From Stenotrophomonas bentonitica (GTDB lineage: Bacteria > Pseudomonadota > Gammaproteobacteria > Xanthomonadales > Xanthomonadaceae), in the NCBI RefSeq assembly GCF_013185915.1, contig NZ_JAAZUH010000001.1, positions 682,001 through 746,000 on the forward strand: a stretch of 64,000 bases of DNA. Direction: 5' to 3'. Below the pieces are notes generated by a model, which was not told where the DNA came from, searched no databases, and saw only the letters and a program-made list of their open reading frames with translations. A program made the position numbers and the translations under genes. Shown here piece by piece: positions 58,103 to 64,000 of this stretch; the first letter of the stretch is position 1, and every line of letters begins with the position of its first letter.

Positions 58103-58299
58103 TTCCACGTTGGTGAAAGTTCGTTGAGGCTGGCGCACGCCACTAGCGCATCTTCGTAATGCTCGAAATATGAACCTAGCTCCACACCAGCCTGCCTGTC
58201 GAAGACCACATACTTGGTGGTCTCCTCAGGGGGAGAACCAGCATTCGTAATCGTCTTTGTATCCACACGATACCTAGGCGAACCCTTGATCTTTGCCAT
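58099..58299 (-). CDS. Small hypothetical protein, 66 aa
   Basis: From ATG 58297-58299 the product is MAKIKGSPRYRVDTKTITNA, then TTKYVVFDRQAGVELGSYFE and HYEDALVACASLNE. It is alpha/beta in pattern and resembles a single small domain with a helix at the end. The ribosome-binding site is weak. Convergent with the 63-aa gene and overlapping its last codon. Confidence 0.55.
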   Translation of the reverse strand: MAKIKGSPRYRVDTKTITNAGSPPEETTKYVVFDRQAGVELGSYFEHYEDALVACASLNELSPTWN

Positions 58300-58689
58300 T
58301 TTGAACCGGACCTCTTCTTGGATTTCGGTTATGTTGATCGACCCGCGCTCGGCGGCATCTGCGCCGCCTCGGTTTACAAGTTAGCAGGACTATTGCCAGC
58401 TCTCCATCGCGTGCAATGGTCGACTCCGGTGCAATAGACTAACGGGACACAACCCAGGACACATGTCCGGTTCGCGAACTGTTCTAGGGTCAAGGGGTCA
58501 GGTTAGGTTCGGATCGATCCGGTTCCCTGTTGGTCCTGTGGATGCAGCTCACGCAGCAGTCGCCGCGGCTGTGTTGATTTGAATAACGTGGGCCCGCTGG
58601 GCAGAGCGCTTTGAATGCCTTGGCTTTCGCGGTCGCCAGAGGGGGCAGTCACCTAGGACGGGCGACTGTCCCCTCCGCGCAGCCCACCC
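58300..58689. other. Gap without a convincing gene
   Basis: This stretch has no ORF with a good start. The left end should contain the promoter of the 66-aa gene. Confidence 0.4.
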
Positions 58690-59112
58690 GTGCTAAAGTT
58701 CTGCTGCATTGCACTATTGGGCATCACCGTGATTTGGAGCGCCGTTTCTCACAGGTTTCCGGACAACGGCGCACCGGAGTCAACCGTCTTCCGCACGCGG
58801 TTCAAGCGAAAGCATCTCAGGGTGGCGTGCGTTGTTGGTCGGTCTTCGCGACGAGGAAGACCGACGCTCGGTGGCAACGGCGAGCTGGCAGTTGGGGTCC
58901 TTGAGAGGGCTGCCGAGGTCGTCACTCAGGTTGGCTTGATGTCACCGTGGGAGGTTCCTCTTCGGATGAGGGACGCACTGGCGGCCGCCGAAGCCAACGA
59001 AGCGCTCCTGCTCGTCTGCAACGATGGGGCCATCTACAGCCAAGCCTGCGCGTTGCTCAACGCCCAATTTGCAGCGGAGGACCTCGCGCACTTCTCTTGG
59101 CAGGAACCTTAG
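58690..59112 (+). CDS. Hypothetical protein, start uncertain
   Basis: The 140-codon frame from GTG 58690 has a hydrophobic start (MLKFCCIALLGITVIWSAVS), then an Arg-rich stretch that looks non-coding. The C-terminal 57 residues (MSPWEVPLRMRDALAAAEAN, EALLLVCNDGAIYSQACALL) look more genuine, so the real gene may start at ATG 58939. No family is recognised. Treat the N-terminal half with caution. Confidence 0.4.
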   Translation: MLKFCCIALLGITVIWSAVSHRFPDNGAPESTVFRTRFKRKHLRVACVVGRSSRRGRPTLGGNGELAVGVLERAAEVVTQVGLMSPWEVPLRMRDALAAAEANEALLLVCNDGAIYSQACALLNAQFAAEDLAHFSWQEP

Positions 59113-59484
59113 GATGCCGCCCCCCCAGGGCCACGTATGCCGGCGCGATAGCCGCTTTGGATAGCGCAGTGACCGTTCGTCAGGGGCGCGACGAGGCGCA
59201 GCTCACATCGCAGGAGGTCCTAGCCAAAAAGCGAGACCTCTTTAGAATCCTGACTGGGAGCGTGCTGCACGCCGTCTGACCCCAATGGAGCAGGTCGCGC
59301 AAGCAACCAGCTTGACCGACGTGGGTCTATGGGCACGGCTGAGAGCCCCTGTGGCCTTCGTTAAACCCAGCGCCCGTCTGGGGGCACAGGGACGCTGCGC
59401 TTTGAGCAGCTCTCTTCACCCAAGGGCAGCGCCCTGCTACATTCGCCAAGAACCGAGTGGTCAGCTTCTGCAGGAGGATGGAAG
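59113..59484. other. Gap without a convincing gene
   Basis: The two short ORFs here (to 59279 and from 59285) lack ribosome-binding sites. The end contains an AGGAGG-like site for the CxxC gene at 59485. Confidence 0.4.
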
Positions 59485-59760
59485 ATGCCAAACACTGGAC
59501 AGTTCTATCTCTTGAAGGTCACAGGCGAGACGAAGGCCGATGGGACGTTGGCTTGGGTCGACCGGGTTGAAAGCACCTGCTGCAGTTGCATGCGCACCTT
59601 CGCGGCGACAGAGGGCAAAGAATTGATCGAACTTGCGCGTGGGGCCGTGGTCGCGTGCCCAGCCTGCGGCAATCATCAAACGATTTCTCTTGCTTACTTC
59701 GATGACTTCATCACCCGCCAAGGGCAGAGTGCGCGAGCTCCTTCAACGAAGGGCCCGTAG
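59485..59760 (+). CDS. Small double-CxxC (zinc-ribbon-like) protein, copy 4
   Basis: The gene encodes 91 aa from ATG 59485 with AGGAGG just upstream. N-terminus MPNTGQFYLLKVTGET, first knuckle STCCSCMRTFAAT, second VVACPACGNHQTISLA, then YFDDFITRQGQ. This is the clearest family member and is nearest to copy 2 in its N-terminus. A fifth copy lies 233 bp downstream, so this is the only place where two copies are neighbours. Confidence 0.78.
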   Translation: MPNTGQFYLLKVTGETKADGTLAWVDRVESTCCSCMRTFAATEGKELIELARGAVVACPACGNHQTISLAYFDDFITRQGQSARAPSTKGP

Positions 59761-59992
59761 AGAGAAAATCCAGGCGGTCGCGCCACGCATCAACCGCCCT
59801 TCGTCGCACCAGCTCGCAAAATAGGCAGCTAGGGTGCTGCCGGCAGGCATCCGTCCTCACTCGTGAGTGGAATGCATCGAACGCCGACCTCATCACTCCC
59901 CCTCCAATTGGACGTTGCTTCACATTTTTTCCACGCCACGCGTTTTTTACTATTGGCCGAATTCCAAGAGGCGCACGCGAGGGCTTCAGGCA

Positions 59993-60262
59993 ATGCCGCA
60001 CACGGGTCTTTTTCTCCTCCATACCGTGGATGGAGACATGGATGCTTCCACCAAGCGGCTGACCAAGCCGCACTCCGTGAAGGCGATATGCCTGACGTGC
60101 CATCACCAGGTCGTCGCCAATGCGCCACCCGACTTTGAAGTGATTGATGGCGGGGTCATTCTCTACTGCCGTAAATGCGGCACTCGGCAAGCCATCAGTG
60201 ACGCTCGATTCGCCGAGTTCTGGGAACGGGTCCGGATGTTCCGCGAGATCACCAAGGAATGA
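59993..60262 (+). CDS. Small double-CxxC (zinc-ribbon-like) protein, copy 5
   Basis: The gene encodes 89 aa from ATG 59993: MPHTGLFLLHTVDGDMDAST, first knuckle AICLTCHHQVVAN, second VILYCRKCGTRQAISDAR, then FAEFWERVRMFREI. It has a longer charged C-terminal helix than the others. Same family as the preceding gene. A longer start at 59867 adds unrelated sequence. Confidence 0.76.
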   Translation: MPHTGLFLLHTVDGDMDASTKRLTKPHSVKAICLTCHHQVVANAPPDFEVIDGGVILYCRKCGTRQAISDARFAEFWERVRMFREITKE

Positions 60263-60459
60263 TCGAACCGAAACATGTGGGACGTCACGCATCCTAAGGT
60301 CGCGGATTGCATCATGCCGATGGCAAGCCTCAGCACCGCTCGCGTGCCACCGATACGACTTTTGCCAGGCCGTGGCAGCCTCTTACATGCATCAATACGT
60401 GTCCGGTCACCCAAGCGCCTCTGTCCTGCGAAGGGGCCTTGGATGCGCGGCACCTTCGA

Positions 60460-60726
60460 TTATTTAGTCGAGCCAGCATTGTCGCGACGGAAGAGCTCCC
60501 ACTCATCAACGCGGGTCCCGTCCTTCATATGGCAAACGCCTCTCTGATCCCCCTGCCGGCTCTCTTGGATCATCACATTACCGCCCAGCTTTTCGCAGTA
60601 TTCCGAGGCTGGGTTAGGTATTGCAACCGCTTTGCGTCGTGCTTCCTGTTCCTGGCTGGAGCAGCCTGCCACCGCTGCAACCGACGCGGCCAGCAGCGCG
60701 AGATGAAACTGAGCCATCTGATGCAT
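60460..60726 (-). CDS. DUF333-type small lipoprotein
   Basis: The 88-aa protein starts MHQMAQFHLALLAASVAAVA with lipobox AVAGCSSQ at Cys22. The mature part has the DUF333 pattern NPASEYCEKLGGNVMIQESR, then GVCHMKDGTRVDEWELFRR (NPA...YC...GG...G.C...DG...EW..fRr). DUF333 lipoproteins are small envelope proteins of unknown role in gammaproteobacteria. Single gene. Confidence 0.83.
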   Translation of the reverse strand: MHQMAQFHLALLAASVAAVAGCSSQEQEARRKAVAIPNPASEYCEKLGGNVMIQESRQGDQRGVCHMKDGTRVDEWELFRRDNAGSTK

Positions 60727-61155
60727 GATGCTCTCCTCAGCAACCCTTGCTGATTTCTTGAGAGTGTGAAAGCGGCCGCGTGACAGAAGGGTTCAGCTCT
60801 CCAGCTCGGAGAGCGGAACTGCGGGGCTGCGGCCGCGATGAAGGGCGTTGCTGTAGACCCCGATCCGTTCCTCTTCCAACCATCCGGCTTCGCCAAAAGT
60901 TGCGCAACCCCGCGCAAAAAAGGGTGGGTTTGTTTTGATTGGGGCGGACGCTGCTCTCGTTCCTTGGATATTGTGCCCTCTTGGCACCCGTGAGAGGCCA
61001 GAGTGTCTGCAACGATGGCAATCTCTCCAGAAGCTCAAGGTTGGAGCAGGTTGTCGTGTCGGATGCAGTCTACGGTCCGCTGAACATACCCTCAGGGTCG
61101 CAGCTTTTGAGAACGGCCATCTCTACACTTGGAACCCATTGTTGAGGGGGGCGCT
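60727..61155. other. Gap without a convincing gene
   Basis: Overlapping ORFs on both strands are not convincing. The right end carries the GAGGGGG site of the gene at 61156. Confidence 0.4.
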
Positions 61156-62025
61156 ATGGACACGCAAGAGACGCTATGTGCAGCACAGGAAAAAACATCG
61201 CTTGCTGAGAAGACAAAGCTTTGGTGGTTGGGACACCACTGGACAGTTCGTCTCTATCTAGGCGGCGCCACCTGCATGCTTGCTTCCATCGCCCTTTTCC
61301 ATAGGTCACCGAACACCCTCCCTTCCGACGTTGCCGCCTATGCCAGTTGTGCCCTGCTGATAACTGCGTTTCTCGGAGACGCTTACGCGTGGGCGGTCCC
61401 GAAATTGGGCCAGCCTATGATGAAGTTCTCATTGACGGTGTTTGGAGCCACTGCACTCACAGCAGCAACTGGGGTGGGCAGGACAATAGTCAATGAAGCA
61501 ACCACCCAGCAGCCCTCCCTTTTTCCGACGACAAGCGCCCTACTCAGTCTGCTTTCCGTGGTGCCCGTAATAACAACGTCATTAACCGTTCTGGGTGCAG
61601 TTCCTGCCCTCGTTGGCTTAGGATGGGGCTTCTTCAAGCTTTCAAGATCAAAAGCAACAGGCAGCCAGTTCGATGTAGTCGTTACGCTTATCAGAGGGTT
61701 TGCTGCTCTCACACTTGTGCTAGGAGCATCTGCTTTGTCGAGTAGCGAGTCCCCTGTCTATCCGGGGTTACGGTGGGTGGCGGCCCAAAGTGCTTTTTTC
61801 TCTGACCTGCAGAGAGACGACGCGTGCGCTCCTCTTGATGGGGATAGAGTGTCCCGTATTAATGACGACTTGGTGGTTGTCGGTCGCCTGACAGAAGACG
61901 GGCCACAGTTCGTTCGTCGAACCTGTGCCCTGTCTGCTGAAACCACAGTCTTGCGCCCCCAAGTCCCAGGCGCAGCTCTACACGGCAGCGCTCAGCCAAG
62001 CCAAGACCCGCCACACATTCGGTGA
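61156..62025 (+). CDS. Multi-pass membrane protein, 289 aa
   Basis: From ATG 61156 (GAGGGGGG 5 nt upstream) the protein has a hydrophilic start, then about five hydrophobic segments: YLGGATCMLASIALFH, AAYASCALLITAFLGD, FSLTVFGATALTAAT, LLSLLSVVPVITTSLTVLGA and LIRGFAALTLVLGAS. A soluble C-terminal tail of about 85 residues (FFSDLQRDDACAPLDG and on) follows. Not recognised. GC content looks lower than in the central region, like the Kiwa genes next door; a link to that island is possible but the gene is convergent with them. Confidence 0.68.
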   Translation: MDTQETLCAAQEKTSLAEKTKLWWLGHHWTVRLYLGGATCMLASIALFHRSPNTLPSDVAAYASCALLITAFLGDAYAWAVPKLGQPMMKFSLTVFGATALTAATGVGRTIVNEATTQQPSLFPTTSALLSLLSVVPVITTSLTVLGAVPALVGLGWGFFKLSRSKATGSQFDVVVTLIRGFAALTLVLGASALSSSESPVYPGLRWVAAQSAFFSDLQRDDACAPLDGDRVSRINDDLVVVGRLTEDGPQFVRRTCALSAETTVLRPQVPGAALHGSAQPSQDPPHIR

Positions 62026-62325
62026 CACTTTTGCCTGAGACGACGAAGCCGGGGACAGCCCCATACAACTAAGGCTTCGACCAAGTTCCTTTGGATGACG
62101 GGGGGACCTATCACCGCCTCTCGCCGTTCGGCTGTGCTTCGCCGCCCGCCCCGGGCTTCGGCGGCTGCCCAAGAAAGGCAGCCTACCCTGCTGACCACCA
62201 TCATTGACCGACCCAAGCAGGCTAGGGCTGGGCGGCAAATGACCGTTGCTATGGCCCCGCTACCCGAGCATCAGTGCCGCCCCGGCCACTGAGGTCGATC
62301 TAGCCCCGGTCCCCAAGTGCGGCTG
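62026..62325. other. Gap without a convincing gene
   Basis: This is the convergent intergenic space between the membrane-protein gene and kwaB-like gene. No clear terminator hairpin with T-tract was found. Confidence 0.4.
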
Positions 62326-63255
62326 TTATTGAACCGCGTCGAGACGATGGCCGTTTGGCACGTCATACATGATTGCGGTGATCTCGCTGATGAGACGCTG
62401 GTCCAGTAGCAGTTTCATGATTACCGCAGCCGTTTCCTTAGTGGGAACGATGTGTCCCGCCGCGTCGAACTGAACTCCCCACTGGTATTTTTCGCATACC
62501 TCACGCAGCGTGCCAAGATACTTCGGATTGTCGTAGAGCTTGCGTTCTTGGATGACGGCCATCCGGCGCAAATGGGTTCCATTAGTGCCGACGTGCGCGA
62601 CCAATGGAGCCATGTCAGTGAATAGGGATACGAACCGCTCCTCGTCCTGAAGTTCGCCAAAAGCGCTCACAAAGCCTGCGCGATACCTCATCAGCGACTC
62701 GAAAGCTCCTTTGTTGCTTACGAGCAGCGCATCGTCCAACGCGAAGAGATCGAATCCTGGCTCTAACGTGAAATCCACGCCCTCCACGGCGCTAAGCTCG
62801 CCGTTTTGGAAGAGCATGTTGACGACCCCTCTCTTTCGATACGCAGTTCTCCATGTCGCAGGTGATCGTCGCATTGCATACAGCACGCGCTCGCCTTCGT
62901 AGAACTTCACCACATAGCCCAAAGCGTTCTTGAGCTGGTCCCGGCTTGTGATAGCGTGCTCAACCTCTGGCCGGTCGACGAGAGCCTTAAGCAAGTGGAA
63001 GTCTGTATCGACTGCGGCGACCGACAGACAGCCATTTTCCGTTGGCTGGGCTAAATGCCCGTATGGGACCCACTCCGTCATCATTGCCCTCTCCGCCTTA
63101 GGGAAGTCGCGCAGTGCGCTTTCCAAACCCTCATCTATTCGGACGTAGCTAGCGCTAAAGCGGGCTGCCGTTGTGCTGGACTTGAAGACCCACAGATGGA
63201 CCCCCGCGCTATCAAAATCAAATTCCTGCAATGCTTCCAATGCTTGGTCAGTCAT
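62326..63255 (-). CDS. kwaB: Probable Kiwa anti-phage protein KwaB (DUF4868 type)
   Basis: The 309-aa soluble protein resembles KwaB/DUF4868 proteins in size and in the central pattern GFDLFALDDALLVSNKGAFE followed by LMRYRAGF, with a C-terminal DAAGHIVPTKETAAVIMKLL and ending helix. Kiwa is a two-gene phage-defence system in which the membrane protein KwaA senses infection and KwaB acts against the phage DNA. The start ATG overlaps the end of the upstream membrane-protein gene by 4 nt (ATGA, 63252-63255), the usual kwaA-kwaB order. Recognition is by context and pattern from memory, not by a profile search. Confidence 0.7.
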   Translation of the reverse strand: MTDQALEALQEFDFDSAGVHLWVFKSSTTAARFSASYVRIDEGLESALRDFPKAERAMMTEWVPYGHLAQPTENGCLSVAAVDTDFHLLKALVDRPEVEHAITSRDQLKNALGYVVKFYEGERVLYAMRRSPATWRTAYRKRGVVNMLFQNGELSAVEGVDFTLEPGFDLFALDDALLVSNKGAFESLMRYRAGFVSAFGELQDEERFVSLFTDMAPLVAHVGTNGTHLRRMAVIQERKLYDNPKYLGTLREVCEKYQWGVQFDAAGHIVPTKETAAVIMKLLLDQRLISEITAIMYDVPNGHRLDAVQ

Positions 63256-63836
63256 GGTTCCCCCATCAAATAAACGTCCTGTACTTCTTCCGCAACCTGA
63301 ATGCCGGGCACAAGCGCCCCCCTTTTCAAGACCCTAACCATTCGAATTGCCCCCGCCTGTCCCGGCGCGACTTTTGCCTCATAGAGCTTCCATCCCAACA
63401 CGATCAACAGCGGATTCATCAGAATCTGGCCTGAACGATACGTAATGAAGAATAATCCTACCCAAAAGACTAGGAAGCCCCCTAACTTTTGCGGGTCCCC
63501 ATAGCTCAAGCCCATGAAAGAGACCACATAGGGAAGCACGTAGTTGATGAGGTCATTAGGAATGGCTTTAGCTTCTTGGACATGCACGCGATGGACGAGC
63601 CGGACCGAGCGCAGCGCGACTGTCGTCAGAGCAAGTGCAACCAAGGTTACCACCACGCTGGCCCATGCCAGCCAGGGGTGGGAAAAGATCTGAAACTGGC
63701 AATCCCATTGCCCTTTCCAGCCGCACAAGTCCGCCCCCCAATGCTTGGCCGAAATATCTTGAACCATCAAGATTAATGCCAAGGGCACGTAGGAACCTAA
63801 GAAGATAAAAAGAGCAGACCAGAACTGAAGTTGCAT
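63252..63836 (-). CDS. kwaA: Probable Kiwa anti-phage membrane protein KwaA
   Basis: The 194-aa protein has four predicted membrane segments: FWSALFIFLGSYVPLALILM, WLAWASVVVTLVALALTTVAL, YVLPYVVSFMGLSYG and GGFLVFWVGLFFITYRSG. The first segment, SALFIF..Y.PLALIL, is typical of small membrane proteins linked to prokaryotic immunity. It precedes the KwaB-like gene with a 4-nt overlap. In Kiwa, KwaA is thought to detect membrane or attachment events during infection. The C-terminal cytoplasmic tail (GQAGAIRMVRVLKRG and on) may contact KwaB. The start at 63836 lies 165 bp from the window end. Confidence 0.7.
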   Translation of the reverse strand: MQLQFWSALFIFLGSYVPLALILMVQDISAKHWGADLCGWKGQWDCQFQIFSHPWLAWASVVVTLVALALTTVALRSVRLVHRVHVQEAKAIPNDLINYVLPYVVSFMGLSYGDPQKLGGFLVFWVGLFFITYRSGQILMNPLLIVLGWKLYEAKVAPGQAGAIRMVRVLKRGALVPGIQVAEEVQDVYLMGEP

Positions 63837-64000
63837 CGCAGGACCCTTCTATTGTCGCCAACATTGTTGCGAATGGGCATCGCACGGGCTGAGAACACCG
63901 CCCGGCTCCCGCCGGTCGGACCGAGGCAAGTAGGGGTGCTCCGATGCGCTTTGCACCTAGCGCCCAGTGCCCCGCCGATGATTCTTCTCACGACACGATA

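Noticed and set aside
940..58660. Apparent frequent CCTAGG palindromes in intergenic DNA
   Set aside because: A rough count of about 18-20 copies is close to the number expected from base composition in 64 kb.
9985..60262. Integron cassette array as an explanation for the small solitary genes
   Set aside because: Genes lie on both strands, intergenic gaps are long, and no attC-like GTTRRRY / RYYYAAC pairs were found around them.
1..64000. tRNA, rRNA genes or CRISPR arrays
   Set aside because: No tRNA-like T-loop or anticodon arm pattern, rRNA sequence or regularly spaced repeat was noticed on reading both strands.

Overview
The window looks like a chromosomal accessory region of a high-GC gammaproteobacterium. 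A Xanthomonadaceae origin is my best guess. It rests on an H-NS-like protein with a long Lys/Pro/Ala-rich tail, a 48-aa MAKNEQTGP-type small protein, a TonB receptor paired with an SbmA/YddA-type transporter, and many soluble signalling proteins. I saw no rRNA, tRNA or CRISPR array. Coding density is low for a bacterium: many short solitary genes are separated by 300-700 bp without convincing ORFs.

Layout. (1) 1-9.5 kb is mobile or defence-like. A MobA/MobL relaxase runs off the left edge. A MOBQ-type oriT candidate sits in front of it (nic-like TAAGTGCGCTCT after a hairpin). Then come a DUF5343 + Swt1-type HEPN pair with a 4-nt overlap, two overlapping unknown genes (one with a His...Cys pattern), two genes of 48 and 59 aa, a tyrosine integrase, and a protein with a restriction-nuclease-like GAD...QAK motif. 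(2) 10-14 kb holds orphan genes, a tandem duplication whose second copy is frameshifted, a cupin, a sialidase-like remnant and an ankyrin gene. (3) 14-18 kb is an uptake operon (TonB receptor + ABC transporter) behind a 29-bp dyad that resembles a Zur box. (4) 18-27 kb is sparse: a NarL-type regulator, the H-NS-like protein, a DUF1275 membrane protein and small orphans. (5) 27.8-34.8 kb holds c-di-GMP and sensory genes: GAF-GGDEF*-EAL, a PAS histidine kinase and GAF-PAS-PAS-GGDEF. (6) 35-48 kb is rich in stress-type functions: a SemiSWEET-like protein, CorA, two DUF892 proteins, DUF6766, an isochorismatase-like hydrolase, and a minus-strand run DUF892 / Mn catalase / membrane protein / DUF3606 / LigD / DUF1264. 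A secreted PQQ-dehydrogenase-like + PEBP fusion is divergent from it. (7) 48-53 kb is sensory: a BLUF photoreceptor, a histidine kinase with receiver proteins, and a second NarL-type regulator whose phospho-Asp is replaced by Glu. (8) 53-60 kb has envelope proteins, an HNH nuclease, an XRE regulator and orphans. (9) 61-64 kb ends in a probable Kiwa anti-phage pair (kwaA-kwaB).

The most unusual feature is a set of dispersed paralogous micro-families. Five 82-93 aa double-CxxC proteins, three 75-90 aa proteins sharing a YT(S/A)(E/D)(I/V/L)WR core, a pair of ankyrin genes (one broken), a tandem orphan pair (one broken), two DUF892 proteins and two NarL regulators are scattered over about 50 kb as mostly single-gene units.
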